Below, one piece after another: positions 33,621 through 43,624 of a stretch of 64,000 bases of DNA (positions are counted from its first letter, which is position 1; the number at the start of each line of letters is the position of its first letter). The translations under genes and the position numbers were made by a program. A model generated the notes under the pieces. It saw only the letters and a list, made by a program, of their open reading frames with translations. It ran no database searches and was not told the DNA's origin. This DNA is from Branchipolynoe longqiensis (lineage: Eukaryota > Annelida > Polychaeta > Phyllodocida > Polynoidae). The stretch is taken from assembly GCA_030323885.1 (NCBI GenBank), contig CM059203.1, positions 4,216,001-4,280,000 of the forward strand, read 5' to 3'.

Positions 33621-34529
33621 TTGATTGATTGATTGATTGGTCGTTTCTTTACGCCGTGTCGGCAGCATAGGCCATATTCATGGCGAGAATTGTTTGTTTT
33701 TTATTCAACCATTGCTTTCACAGAATGCAAAAGCACAGAATCAATTTTGTGTCAGTAGACTGTGGATCTAAAAAGCTCACAGTTGCATAATTTGTGGCTA
33801 AAGGAAATAGAATTAAGATAAAAGTTAAAGGTTGCTAATGGATCTAATTTGTTTAAGGGACTATATGTGATGATATAGACCAGCTGCCCTTAAAAAGGCT
33901 AAAATGTTTTCTTGTTTTACTTTTGTGAAAAGGTCATGCATGCTGCTTGCAGTGTAAAACTGTTGGCGCAGGGCCAAGAAATCTACACAACTCAACAAAA
34001 TGTGTTTGAGTGTAAGTCGGGACTGACACCCAATACATTCAGGGGGAGGGTCCCCCTTGAAAAGAAAAGCATGTGTAAACCAGGAGTGGCCAATACGGCA
34101 GTGGCTAAAGACCACTTGGTCCCGCCGACCTCCCGCATGAGTCTGTGGTGGTTTTCCCACAGATGGTTCAATTTCTTTAAGTTTATTAATGTTTTCATCC
34201 CACTCATGTTGCTATTTGGATTTTATGTGGGTGGCTAGTAGTGGTTTCAGATCAGAGTGAGGGATCAGACACGTTCAAGATCACATTTCAGGGCCTTCTT
34301 CGCAGCCCGATCAGCTTGTTCGTTTCCTTGTATGCCGGCATGACCAGGCACCCAGCACAGGTGGATGTCATACCCATCCGTTGCCAGTTGGTTCATTTTA
34401 TAAATGACCGTTGCTAGAATAGGGTGATTCGTTTTCAGTCCAGCAACAGCCAGGAGGCAGGAGAACGAATCACTGTATATAACATAGTTAGTGTGGTTGG
34501 ATACCTCGATACACTCCAACGCAAGAAGG
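33621..34529 (-). pseudogene. LINE-B 3' half: RNase H end, C-terminus, 3' UTR
   Basis: The tail TTGATTGATTGATTGATTGG abuts the 290 bp array. Frame 33,861-34,160 gives RRDQVVFSHCRIGHSW, the Cys cluster ECIGCQSRLTLKHILLSC and the terminus FLRAAGLYHHI. Frame 34,265-34,519 gives RNase H blocks YVIYSDSFSCL, HLCWVPGHAGIQGNEQADRA. A break near 34,240-34,265 separates them. The copy is interrupted at 34,530 by a SINE. Confidence 0.85.
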
Positions 34530-34860
34530 TTTGTTGTTTGTTTGTTGTTTTATGTCCTAGCAACATCTAAGGTCATATCAGGACGGGTACCGACTTGTGA
34601 CAGCGCGCATCCTGGCGACTTCATAGTGCTGTCTCACTGGGAAACCAGGCCGCCGGGACTATGACCCACTCAGTCACATTATCCTGACACTGAGCACACC
34701 AGTCCTTGCCCTGTCCTAGTAATGCCGAGCGCCTGGCTAGGAAGTGACAAGCACCAATTTTCAAGTCATTGGTTTGACTCGACCATGGCCCGAACCCACG
34801 ACCCCACGATCTACCAGCACGGGAGACGGACGCTCCAGCTCATTCGGCCATCCCGTCTGG
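34530..34860 (-). mobile_element. tRNA-derived SINE
   Basis: Read on the minus strand, it begins GGATGGCCGAATGAGCTGG (A-box-like, Leu/Ser-tRNA style) and reaches GTCGTGGGTTCGGGCC (B-box-like) about 45 nt on. A core with TAATGTGACTGAGTGGG follows, then ATATGACCTTAGATGTTGCT and an AAC/AAAC-rich tail. This is the pol III promoter plus core plus tail layout of a SINE. The core resembles conserved domains in SINEs of molluscs and other marine invertebrates as I recall them. No TSD is visible: LINE RNase H lies on one side and LINE 3' UTR on the other, so a deletion or recombination followed. A shorter tail copy lies at 54,958-55,016. Confidence 0.8.
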
Positions 34861-35163
34861 TCTCTTAAATGAAAGAATTAATTGATAAAAATTGTTTTAA
34901 TGAACTATATGAGGCGGTACAGACCAGCTGCCCTCAAAAAGGCCAAAATGTCTTGTTGTTCTACTTTAGTAAAAAGGTCACGCATACTGTCTGCAGTGTA
35001 GAATTGTTGGCGCAGGGCCAAAAAGTCAACACAACTGAGTAAAATGTGTTTGAGTGTCAGTGGGGACTGACACCCAATGCATTCAGGGCTAGGTTCCCCC
35101 TTGAGCAGAAAAGCATGTGTAAGCCACGAGTGGCCAATACGGCAGCGGCTAAGGACCACTTCA
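34861..35163 (-). pseudogene. LINE-B C-terminus and 3' UTR part
   Basis: The minus-strand frame 34,905-35,168 encodes VVLSRCRIGHSWLTH, the Cys cluster ECIGCQSPLTLKHILLSC and the terminus FLRAAGLYRLI. It is cut on the right by the CR1-like insertion. The coding sequence resumes at 35,690. Confidence 0.8.
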
Positions 35164-35689
35164 ATCAATCAATCAATCAATAGGATACAGCTATAATAGG
35201 CCTTGGACCTGTTAGCCGCTCTTAATTAATTGAAATGGAGACAGTTCTTCAGATGTGGTCAATCGTAGCAACTGTCACTGGCTCCAAGATATATGCAATG
35301 CTTGACCAGTATGCATCCAGTCGGGACTTGAAGCAGTTCACCGACTCCGCTGCTATGACACTCTCCGGCAGGTCATTCCACAGGTCAACCACCCTAAAGC
35401 CGAAAAAGTTGTGTCGCAGGTCCAGTCTGGAGTACCGCTTCCTCAGCTTCAGGGAGTGCCCTCTGGTCCTGGTGTTGGAGTCTCTGATAAGGGGGCCGCC
35501 TGTCTTGTAGATACCATGGAGATATTTGAATACTTCAATCATATCCCCCCGGGCCCGTCTGTAGTACATGCTTGGGATCTTCAAATGACGCATACGTTGT
35601 TCATAGGGTATTGCATCGAATCCATGTACAAGCTTTGTTGCCCTTCTTTGGATCCTCTCAATTGACTCAGCATCCTTCCTGTAGAGTGG
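35164..35689 (-). mobile_element. CR1/L2-like LINE, 5'-truncated, copy 2
   Basis: Almost the same as 3,852-4,350 of copy 1: SIERIQRRATKLVHGFDAIP, then MYYRRARGDMIEVFKYLHGI, RGHSLKLRKRY and the terminus RLDAYWSSI. Its tail is (CAAT)n in plus orientation, differing from the CAATA repeats of copy 1. It split LINE-B at GGACCACTT|GGTCC. ACTT recurs at the right end, a likely 4 bp TSD. It starts further downstream in RT than copy 1, so the two are independent insertions. Confidence 0.85.
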
Positions 35690-36030
35690 AACTTGGTCCT
35701 GCCGACCTCGCGCATGGGTCTGTGGTGGGTTTCCCACAGATGGTTCAATTTCTTTAAATTTATTAATATTTTCATCCCACTCATGTTGCCATTTGGATTT
35801 TATGCGGGTATCAGATCAGAGTGAGGGATCAGATCAGAGTGAGGGATCAGACACGGTTCAAGATCACAGCTCAGGGCAGTGAAAATCGAGCTCTGATCGG
35901 GCAAGCGCACACCAAATTTCTTCCCTCGGCAGACTGCTGCAGCAGCAGCTACCCGGCCTTGGTCTTTCGAACCATCAGTGTATATGGAGAGGTGGTCTGC
36001 ACACTGGCCTTGAATCTCTGCATGCAGTCC
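35690..36030 (-). pseudogene. LINE-B fragment with internal deletion
   Basis: The linker region (MSGMKILINLKKLNHLWETH-type sequence is antisense; the coding strand gives the HEWDENINK-type linker) is followed, after a local duplication of ATCAGATCAGAGTGAGGG (35,812-35,848), by a jump into the RNase H block 1 region at about 35,878. The central RNase H segment present in 466-1,000 is missing. It ends at 36,030 next to AT-rich DNA. Confidence 0.7.
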
Positions 36031-36133
36031 TATTTTCTAGGCAAATGTTATATGATATATATATATATATATATTATATATAATCTATTATATACATATA
36101 ACTGCTCGGAGAATTATTTATTATTATTATTAT
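36031..36133. repeat. (TA)n and (TTA)n simple repeats
   Basis: Alternating TA runs at about 36,054-36,085 and an ATT run at 36,116-36,134 separate the LINE from the 1.5 kb tandem duplication. Confidence 0.8.
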
Positions 36134-36687
36134 TCGATTCTACTCGAGTTAATATTAGCCAATCGCCGTCGTCCGCTGCTCAAGTGGTTTGAATCGTCAC
36201 TTGCCTCCAGTTTTTTGCTTAGGAAGGAACACAGTCTACTTGCTACCTGTGTTTCGACCTGTTCTACCTGTATCGCACCTGGGCCAGCGGAAGAATACAG
36301 CTCTAACATTGCTACCTGTGTGTCGACGATCTCATTCGTCACATCGGCTATAACAAGGAGGAAAACGTCCGCTTGAGAGAAAGACGCTACCTGAGCTAAG
36401 TTTCTACCTGTTTCTAGCTTTGTCAGATCTGGTCCAACGGACGACGACAGTAATAACATTACATGTGTCGACGTCATGATTAGTCAGATGTCGAAATAAC
36501 AAGTGAAATCAATCACCTGTGCTAAAACGGTCAATTATATCTGGTTAACATTGAGTGGTTTACTTCGACTGCCTAACCGTTAAGCAGACAGGTGGATTAC
36601 GCGAGTCAACGGACGACGTAACTGGTTTAACTAAGGCGGGTGGATCCTACCGACAATATGAAATCAAGGCGGAATTCATATTGGTAG

Positions 36688-37628
36688 TGAAGTGGGCGAG
36701 ACTACTCGCCGCGTGGCATTCACGGGCGTGCGCCGATTAACCCGTATTTGGAAATACGGGCTACTCGCCATGGCAGACCGCGAATGCCAAACACTAACGG
36801 GGCACCGGGTTTCCGGCCATAAAGCGTTGCTAGGAGACGCAAATTGCGACTCGCCTGGCAACGAAAGGAGTCGGGCGTTCGGACCCAGACCGATCAGACG
36901 TATTTAATGACGCTCTGATGTTTTAGCCGAGTTTTAGGCCTATATTATCGAAATTCTAAAGTTGTTTGAAATTAAACATTAGGGGAGGGCTTTGCATAAT
37001 ATTCCTACGATATGCATTACGAAAGGATGTTAGTTTGGTTAAGAATAAAACGCCGTGAGCTCTTGGAAAAGTAAATTGGAACGTTCCTTGCATTCTTTAC
37101 TATCCTCCAGTTTTCTATGGAGTAAACCGCTATGGTCGAACTTAACATTGGATTGCTTCATATATATAATTAAGGGCCTTGAGCCTAACTAGGCCTTATG
37201 CAGCTACTTAGCCCATCTGCGGGGAGACTATAACAGACATATGAACAGAATTAACGTATAGATCTTTTGGCTAAAATAAGACAGTAACTTAGGCTGATTA
37301 TCAGTGACAGTGATAGTGACAGTAGCGCATCTGCTTAGTTCTGAATCAATTTAAACATATTAAATACACCGTAAGGCGAGTAGACCAGCCAGTTAGTTGA
37401 AATAACGAAGTAAATGCTTTAGACCAATAAATACGGGAGGGGGCAAACCTCTGTATTTAGACGATACTCTGGCTGGCCGACTTTAGCCCGAGAAGAACAC
37501 CGACGGACACGGACTACCTGCAGACGGGACGAGGGGCAGCAGCGGCCCAGGAAATTCACATGGAAATAATTATATAAATTAACACGAAGGCTCGCCTTAA
37601 GCGGGGGTGGAATAGCCCAACGGTTAAA
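36688..37628 (+). mobile_element. dispersed ~0.9 kb repeat 'D', copy 2
   Basis: Starts TGAAGTGGGCGAGACTACTC and ends CAACGGTTAAA. Inserted where units 2 and 3 of R1 read ATATTGCTAGCC: left flank GTAG, right flank CTAG, a 4 bp TSD with one change. Contains AATAAA-type words (about 37,046 and 37,424), an ATTTGGAAATACGGG palindromic patch and TATTTAATG. No protein-coding frame. Matches 2,794-3,684 in reverse orientation with many indels. Confidence 0.75.
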
Positions 37629-37952
37629 CTAGCCTTCACGGTTGATGTTAAGGCCAGCGGACGACGGCGATTTAGTTGAGTCCATTTAACTGTTATTTTT
37701 CTGCTTCGACCGTTTCAATCGACACACTCTGTCGACTTCATTGTCACTGACTCAGATTTGGTTTCTACAATATTGTCGATCGTCGACTTCCTAACCGTCC
37801 GCTAGGATTTAACTAAGGCTGCTGGAGAAAATCCACAATATGACTACCGTACGGTTTTAGTGACTGTGTTTAACGGTATTTGAACTTTTCTAACCATTAC
37901 GGCCAGAGTAGGGTGGCACCATTTTGTTTTTTTGACGGACGACTGAGAGGTG

Positions 37953-38390
37953 ATGCCGCTGCCATACTGCAGCGATTGCGGATTCAACCACAAAAAAGAC
38001 GACAGAGAGGCTTGTGATGACCACCAGGAGCGAGTGACTGTTCGTACAAGGAGTATGACCAAGATGGCCACCGCTAGGACAAAAGAAGATTCGGGCCTAG
38101 GGACGACTGCAATGGCGGATTTGTCAACGGACGAAAAGGAGGAAGCAGTGAGGAAAGCGATCGCAGACCTGGAGGCGGAGTTAAGATTGCAGGACTTGCA
38201 GGACCGGTTGAGGGATCTTGAGATCGAGAGGGACAGAAGGAGATCCGGTCGACCGCTGGCCCGGGATGAACAACGCAAGGAAGACAACACGGAGAAGTGC
38301 AAATTAAGTACAGACAGTTGCACGATTCCTGAGGAAGCCCGACCAGAGTGGAAGACGAAGGACAGGGAAGACAGCAGTCACTCTACATAG
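37953..38390 (+). CDS. R1 unit 1 Gag-like ORF, N-terminal part
   Basis: Encodes 145 residues starting MPLPYCSDCGFNHKKDDREA. The N-terminal C-x2-C-x3-H-x7-C spacing looks like a small zinc-binding motif. A charged segment predicted as coiled coil follows (about residues 60-95, LEAELRLQDLQDRLRDLEIE), then a Lys/Glu-rich end. The stop TAG at 38,388-38,390 is followed in the same frame by the next ORF. Family not recognised. Position and charge suggest a retroelement Gag, possibly of a tyrosine-recombinase element, but that is inference. The preceding GTG is in frame; ATG at 37,953 is the first conventional start. Confidence 0.55.
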   Translation: MPLPYCSDCGFNHKKDDREACDDHQERVTVRTRSMTKMATARTKEDSGLGTTAMADLSTDEKEEAVRKAIADLEAELRLQDLQDRLRDLEIERDRRRSGRPLARDEQRKEDNTEKCKLSTDSCTIPEEARPEWKTKDREDSSHST

Positions 38391-38435
38391 AGCAGCACAC
38401 GGAGACTATCGAGGGACACCGGACGACGACGACGG

Positions 38436-38759
38436 ATGACACGCTCAAGGAATGACAGCCGTGCTTCCAGACGTCGACGGAGTAAGTGGGCTTTGAAGAA
38501 ACACACTTTGGGGGGAAAGGATGTGAGGAAGCTCAACTGCTACAAACTTATTAACGCTAGCGCTTCTTGGTGCCTCACCTTAGCAGACTTGTCCGTGCAG
38601 GACTATAAAGCGTTCTTACAACATCTAAAGTTCATCACCAATCGTGCTAGGGATGACCACTACAAGGACATTGCTCATGTCGAGTACGATCTGGAGATCC
38701 TGTGTTTTGACCTGTTCTACCTGTGTGGCACCTGGGCCAGCGGACGACTACAGCTCTAA
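38436..38759 (+). CDS. R1 unit 1 Gag-like ORF, second part
   Basis: In the same frame as the preceding ORF, separated by one TAG and 45 bp. It begins RSRNDSRASRRRRSKWALKK (strongly basic) and continues KLINASASWCLTLADLSVQD, then FLQHLKFITNRARDDHYKDI and HVEYDLEILCF. The sequence loses coherence where the 1.5 kb unit boundary is crossed (about 38,700). The compact helix-rich block with FIT.RA...YKD...YD is what I would expect of a Gag core. Confidence 0.5.
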   Translation: MTRSRNDSRASRRRRSKWALKKHTLGGKDVRKLNCYKLINASASWCLTLADLSVQDYKAFLQHLKFITNRARDDHYKDIAHVEYDLEILCFDLFYLCGTWASGRLQL

Positions 38760-39460
38760 CATTGCTACCTGTGTGTCGACGATCTCATTCGTCACATCGG
38801 CTATAACAAGGAGGAAAACATCCGCTTGAGAGAAAGACGCTACCTCAGCTAAGTTTCTACCTGTTTCTAGCTTTGTCAGATCTGGTCCAACGGACGACGA
38901 CAGTAATAACATTACATGTGTCGACGTCATGATTAGTCAGATGTCGAAATAACAAGTGAAATCAATCACCTGTGCTAAAACGGGCAATTATATCTGGTTA
39001 ATATTGAGTGGTTTACTTCGCCTGCCTAACCGTTAAGCAGACAGGCGGGTTACGCGGGCCAACGGACGACGTAACTTGTGTAACTAAGGCGGGTGGATCC
39101 TACCGACAATATGAAATCAAGGCGGAATTCATATTGCTAGCCTTCACGGTTGATTTTAAGGCCAGCGGACGACGGCGATTTAGTTGAGTCCATTTAACTG
39201 TTATTTTTCTGCTTCGACCGTTTCAATCGAGACACTCTGTCGACTTCATTGTCACTGACTCAGATTTGGTTTCTACAATATTGTCGATCGTCGACTTCCT
39301 AACCGTCCGCTAGGATTTAACTAAGGCTGCTGGAGAAAATCGACAATATGACTACCGTACGGTTTTAGTGACTGTGTTTAACGGTATTTGAACTTTTCTA
39401 ACCATTACGGCCAGAGTAGGGTGGCACCATTTTGTTTTTTTGACGGACGACTGAGAGGTG

Positions 39461-39898
39461 ATGCCGCTGCCATACTGCAGCGATTGCGGATTCAACCACA
39501 AAAAAGACGACAGAGAGGCTTGTGATGACCACCAGGAGCGAGTGACTGTTCGTACAAGGAGTATGACCAAGATGGCCACCGCTAGGACAAAAGAAGATTC
39601 GGGCCTAGGGACGACTGCAATGGCGGATTTGTCAACGGACGAAAAGGAGGAAGCAGTGAGGAAAGCGATCGCAGACCTGGAGGCGGAGTTAAGATTGCAG
39701 GACTTGCAGGACCGGTTGAGGGATCTTGAGATCGAGAGGGACAGAAGGAAATCCGGTCGACCGCTGGCCCGGGATGAACAACGCAAGGAAGACAACACGG
39801 AGAAGTGCAAATTAAGTACAGACATTTGCACGATTCCTGAGGAAGCCCGACCAGAGTGGAAGACGAAGGACAGGGAAGACAGCAGTCACTCTACATAG
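39461..39898 (+). CDS. R1 unit 2 Gag-like ORF, N-terminal part
   Basis: Same protein as at 37,953 with two differences visible (RRSG to RKSG; TDSC to TDIC). The TAG end is retained. Lies 1,508 bp downstream of unit 1. Confidence 0.55.
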   Translation: MPLPYCSDCGFNHKKDDREACDDHQERVTVRTRSMTKMATARTKEDSGLGTTAMADLSTDEKEEAVRKAIADLEAELRLQDLQDRLRDLEIERDRRKSGRPLARDEQRKEDNTEKCKLSTDICTIPEEARPEWKTKDREDSSHST

Positions 39899-39943
39899 AG
39901 CAGCACACGGAGACTATCGAGGGTCACCGGACGACGACGACGG

Positions 39944-40255
39944 ATGACACGCTCAAGGAGTGACAGCCGTGCTTCCAGACGTCGACGGAGTAAGTGGGCT
40001 TTGAAGAAACACACTTTGGGGGGAAAGGATGTGAGGAAGCTCAACTGCTACAAACTTATTAACGCTAGCGCTTCTTGGTGCCTCACCTTAGCAGACTTGT
40101 CCGTGCAGGACTATAAAGCGTTCTTACAACATCTAAAGTTCATCACCAATCGTGCTAGGGATGACCACTACAAGGACATTGCTCATGTCGAGTACGATCT
40201 GGAGATCCTGTGTTTTGACCTGTTCTACCTGTGTGGCACCTGGGCCAGCGGATGA
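39944..40255 (+). CDS. R1 unit 2 Gag-like ORF, second part
   Basis: Same as 38,436-38,759 apart from SRSDS for SRNDS and an earlier stop (TGA for CGA after GTWASG). In the frame of the preceding ORF, again one TAG away. Confidence 0.5.
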   Translation: MTRSRSDSRASRRRRSKWALKKHTLGGKDVRKLNCYKLINASASWCLTLADLSVQDYKAFLQHLKFITNRARDDHYKDIAHVEYDLEILCFDLFYLCGTWASG

Positions 40256-40969
40256 CTACAGCTCTAACATTGCTACCTGTGTGTCGACGATCTCATTCGT
40301 CACATCGGCTATAACAAGGAGGAAAACATCCGCTTGAGAGAAAGACGCTACCTGAGCTAAGTTTCTACCTGTTTCTAGCTTTGTCAGATCTGGTCCAACG
40401 GACGACGACAGTAATAACATTACATGTGTCGACGTCATGATTAGTCAGATGTCGAAATAACAAGTGAAATCAATCACCTGTGCTAAAACGGGCAATTATA
40501 TCTGGTTAATATTGAGTGGTTTACTTCGCCTGCCTAACCGTTAAGCAGACAGGCGGATTACGCGGGCCAACGGACGACGTAACTGGTGTAACTAAGGCGG
40601 GTGGATCCTACCGACAATATGAAATCAAGGCGGAATTCATATTGCTAGCCTTCACGGTTGATGTTAAGGCCAGCGGACGACGGCGATTTATTTGACTCCA
40701 TTTAACTGTTATTTTTCTGCTTCGACCGTTTCAATAGACACACTCTGTCGACTTCATTGTCACTAACTCATTGTCACTGACTCTACAATATTGTCGATCG
40801 TTGACTTCCTAACCGTCCGCTAGGATTTAACTAAGGTTGCTGGAGAAAATCGACGATATGACTACCGTACGGATTTAGTGACTGGGTTTAACGGTATTTG
40901 AACTTTTCTAACCATTACGGCCAGAGTAGGGTGGCACCATTTTGTTTTTTTGACGGACGACTGAGAGGT

Positions 40970-41409
40970 GATGCCGCTGCCATACTGCAGCGATTGCGGA
41001 TTCAACCACAAAAAAAGACGACAGAGAGGCTTGTGATGACCACCAGGAGCGAGTGACTGTTCGTACAAGGAGTATGACCAAGATGGCCACCGCTAGGACA
41101 AAAGAAGATTCGGGCCTAGGGACGACTGCAATGGCGGATTTGTCAACGGACGAAAAGGAGGAAGCAGTGAGGAAAGCGATCGCAGACCTGGAGGCGGAGT
41201 TAAGATTGCAGGACTTGCAGGACCGGTTGAGGGATCTTGAGATCGAGAGGGACAGAAGGAGATCCGGTCGACCGCTGGCCCGGGATGAACAACGCAAGGA
41301 AGACAACACGGAGAAGTGCAAATTAAGTACAGACATTTGCACGATTCCTGAGGAAGCCCGACCAGAGTGGAAGACGAAGGACAGGGAAGACAGCAGTCAC
41401 TCTACATAG
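40970..41409 (+). pseudogene. R1 unit 3 Gag-like ORF, frameshifted
   Basis: An extra A in the run near 41,010-41,016 (seven instead of six) puts the zinc-like N-terminus out of frame. The rest is open from MTVRTRSMTKMATARTKEDS at 41,053. Otherwise it matches units 1 and 2 and ends in the same TAG. Confidence 0.7.
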
Positions 41410-41454
41410 AGCAGCACACGGAGACTATCGAGGGACACCGGACGACGACGACGG

Positions 41455-41865
41455 ATGACACGCTCAAGGAGTGACAGCCGTGCTTCCAGACGTCGACGGA
41501 GTAAGTGGGCTTTGAAGAAACACACTTTGGAGGGAAAGGATGTGAGGAAGCTCAACTACTACAAACTTATTAACGCTAGCGCTTCTTGGTGCCTCACCTT
41601 AGCAGACTTGTCCGTGCAGGACAATAAAGCGTTCTTACAACATCTAAAGTCATCTCTGGAGGAGATGTTTGAGATAGTCGATGATTACTGCGCCAACGCA
41701 CTGCGTGCTGGGTGGTCAACTGCGGTAGAGGCTATTCGGCTATCTGATGAGTCGGATAGTGAGTTCGAGGTTGAGGTGGCAGCTTATAATGCGCCACGAG
41801 GGCCTCGGCGTGATGCCGGCGGTAGTTACTCCCGGGGCAGTTCTGGTGGGGGGGGGCTATCGTGA
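41455..41865 (+). CDS. R1/R2 junction Gag-like ORF
   Basis: Starts like the second R1 ORF (SRASRRRRSKWALKKHTLEG, KLINASASWCLTLADLSVQD), but at 41,650, after AFLQHLK, it continues as the R2 protein: SSLEEMFEIVDDYCANALRA, then LSDESDSEFEVEVAAYN and a Gly/Ser/Arg-rich tail. It stops early after GGGG because of one extra G relative to 43,550. The join is in frame and could reflect the native order of a longer Gag or a recombination point. Confidence 0.5.
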   Translation: MTRSRSDSRASRRRRSKWALKKHTLEGKDVRKLNYYKLINASASWCLTLADLSVQDNKAFLQHLKSSLEEMFEIVDDYCANALRAGWSTAVEAIRLSDESDSEFEVEVAAYNAPRGPRRDAGGSYSRGSSGGGGLS

Positions 41866-42045
41866 TGGTAATAACTTCCGGGGTTCAGTTGGAGGGGGCT
41901 ATCATGAGGGTGGCAACTTTTGAGGGAACTCTACGGTGGCGGTGCAAGGTTGGCCACTGGTTGGCGACCAGCCGACGCTGTCGCGGTGTCCTCGCAGCGA
42001 CTTGTCCCTCGCCAGGGCGGCGCCGTTTTCATGTTTTACAGCGGG

Positions 42046-42082
42046 TATAAAAGGAAATGGTTCCTGGAAGAGTCATTCACTT
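42046..42082 (+). promoter_or_regulatory. TATA box and initiator, R2 unit 1
   Basis: TATAAAAG at 42,046-42,053 is followed about 27 bp later by TCATTCA, a good initiator match at the normal TATA-to-start spacing. Upstream is GC-rich, with TTGGCCACTGGTTGGCGACC. The next ATG of an open frame is the MADF-like ORF at 42,311. Confidence 0.65.
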
Positions 42083-42096
42083 GCTCCTAGCGCTCT

Positions 42097-42305
42097 GAGC
42101 TGCTGCTGCTGCTACTACTGCTGCTGCTGCTGCTACTAGTACTGTTACTCCTGCTACTGCTGCTGCTGATTCTACAGCCGATACGGCTCCTACTGCTGTT
42201 ACTTCTGTGACTACTGCCACTGGTGCTGCTGATTCTGCTGCTGCTGATTCTACTGCTGATACTACTGCTGCTGCTGCTGCTACTGATGCTGCTATTGCTG
42301 CTTCT
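42097..42305 (+). repeat. CTG/CTA-rich leader tract, unit 1
   Basis: Interrupted (CTG)n with CTA, ATT and ACT triplets fills the space between promoter and MADF-like ORF. Poly-Leu, poly-Ala or poly-Ser frames through it are by-products. Homologous tracts lie at 43,801-43,990 and 45,483-45,534 and differ in length, as expected for an unstable triplet repeat. Confidence 0.85.
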
Positions 42306-42310
42306 GCATT

Positions 42311-42562
42311 ATGCCACCAAAGACCAGACCATCAGCTACAACTCCAGTTCCGTTAGCTTCTTCGGGTACCGGTTTGTCTGCTCCGACAATGCCAGACATG
42401 CGTGCCGAAGAGGAGGAGCCAACACAGAGAAGCATGCCAGACCTGCACCTGGGGACAAAGAGCGAAGTGGATGGAACCCTGCTCTCCCCCGAGATGCTCA
42501 CTGCTGAACAGGAGGATGAGCTGGCTAAGTGGTTTGGGGAGAATCCAATCTTCTACGACTAG
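42311..42562 (+). pseudogene. MADF-like ORF (Harbinger accessory type), unit 1, nonsense
   Basis: Begins MPPKTRPSATTPVPLASSGT, with an acidic stretch (MRAEEEEPT), then LLSPEMLTAEQEDELAKWFG and ENPIFYD. That last part looks like the start of a MADF (Myb/SANT-like) domain, where an aliphatic/aromatic helix precedes NP.(L/I)(Y/F)D. TAG at 42,560-42,562 replaces AAG (Lys) of unit 2. PIF/Harbinger transposons encode a Myb/SANT/MADF-type accessory protein beside the transposase, and a transposase fragment lies directly downstream on the other strand. Confidence 0.6.
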
Positions 42563-42599
42563 TCGCTGTTCGACTTAAAAAAAAGAAGTCGGGGTCACT

Positions 42600-42970
42600 C
42601 TCTGCTACATCTCGTAGAACATGGTTGGCTCCATCCGAAGGTAGCTGCAGAAATCTCCATGTGACTCCACCTCTAGCTCAGCGATGAGATTTTCATATTC
42701 GCCAAATGCAAGCCTTCTGGATATCCATGGGCGCACCCAGAACCTTCTCTGATGCCTCCTTCTTAATCTCAGATGTAGCAGACAAAGGAGAGCCGCACAT
42801 GCATCTTGTTGGTGTAGTCTCCCGTGCCTCAATGCAGCCGGGCCAGCCATGACTACAGCCTCCGAACAGAAAGATCCAAGCACTCCAGTCTCAACACGGT
42901 AAATGATGAAGAAGACAAAGGGTGTACTCTCAACCACGGTTGATGAAGGCGAAGGATGCACTCTCATCAA
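42600..42970 (-). pseudogene. PIF/Harbinger transposase, N-terminal fragment, unit 1
   Basis: The minus-strand frame carries RLRRRHQRRFWVRPWISRRL, AFGEYENLIAEL and FCSYLRMEPTMFYEM. The WVRPW...(F)G.Y..L..EL...FL(R)M....F.E series is the typical N-terminal region of HARBI1-like transposases. Everything after MFYEM, including the DDE catalytic core, is missing because the sequence joins the MADF-like frame at about 42,598. The two genes of a Harbinger element have thus been brought tail to tail by an internal deletion. Confidence 0.75.
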
Positions 42971-43036
42971 GGCAGTCGACGATGAGGAAGAGCCACGATG
43001 TATTCCTACAAGTAGCAGGGAGCCTTTTCCGTCTGC

Positions 43037-43624
43037 GTGGATGCACTGTGTACCCTCTCCGGACGCCTAGATGGTAGTGATAACATGCATCCTGACACCT
43101 GGCATATAGAGGCTGACAAAAGTGGTCGGCGTCCTGGCACTGCCAGGTCGGCGCCAAGAAAACATTTGAGCCTTTTTGATGGATCGTACCGTGCGTACGG
43201 TTTGCAGCTGCAGGTTGATGGCAGGGAGGCTGTGTGAGATACGGGGATGAGTGAGCGCGCAATCGAGACCAAAGTTGTCAAGCATTTTGTGTGCTCGCTC
43301 TTAGATCCCGGTGAGCAGCGTGCTGCCTACGACCGTTGCCGTCCGGGCAAGTCATCTCTGGAGGAGATGTTTGAGGTAGTCGATGATTACTGCGCCAACG
43401 CACTGCGTGCTGGGTGGTCAACTGCGGTAGAGGCTATTCGGCTATCTGATGAGTCGGATAGTGAGTTCGAGGTTGAGGTGGCAGCTTATAATGCGCCACG
43501 AGGGCCTCGGCGTGATGCCGGCGGTAGTTACTCCCGGGGCAGTTCTGGTGGGGGGGGCTATCGTGATGGTAATAACTTCCGGGGTTCAGTTGGAGGGGGC
43601 TATCATGAGGGTGGCAACTTTTGA
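43037..43624 (+). pseudogene. R2 Gag-like gene, unit boundary 1-2
   Basis: Two frames in the same phase, 43,037-43,237 and 43,247-43,624, separated by one TGA. Product: RSAPRKHLSLFDGSYRAYGL, then SERAIETKVVKHFVCSLLDP, SLEEMFEVVDDYCANALRAG, an acidic DESDSEFEVEV segment and a tail rich in Gly, Ser, Arg and Tyr (GGSYSRGSSGGGGYRDGNNF). An RGG-like tail on a Gag-type protein would serve RNA binding. Family not recognised with certainty. Confidence 0.5.

Larger units (their letters stand above)
36134..41649 (+). repeat. higher-order tandem duplication R1, 1,508 bp period, three units
   Basis: The same sequence occurs three times head-to-tail. The Gag-like starts at 37,953, 39,461 and about 40,970 are spaced 1,508-1,509 bp, and the junction block near GGCGGAATTCATATTG recurs at 36,670, 39,122 and 40,630. 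Unit 1 also contains the 941 bp repeat D (36,688-37,628), absent from units 2 and 3. Units differ by few substitutions, so duplication is recent relative to the LINEs. Unit 3 changes at 41,650 into the R2 duplication. Confidence 0.9.

Noticed and set aside
34740..34860. A functional tRNA gene
   Set aside because: A- and B-box-like words are present, but the sequence does not close into a cloverleaf with an acceptor stem by inspection and continues into a SINE core and tail.
37844..41342. Minus-strand 144-159 codon Ser/Leu-rich frames in R1
   Set aside because: They are the antisense of the Gag-like ORF, which shows the more protein-like composition (zinc-like motif, coiled coil).
42223..42507. 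Poly-Leu hydrophobic N-terminus as a signal peptide or membrane segment
   Set aside because: It is the CTG tract read in a frame that is not the MADF-like frame; the real ORF starts after the tract.
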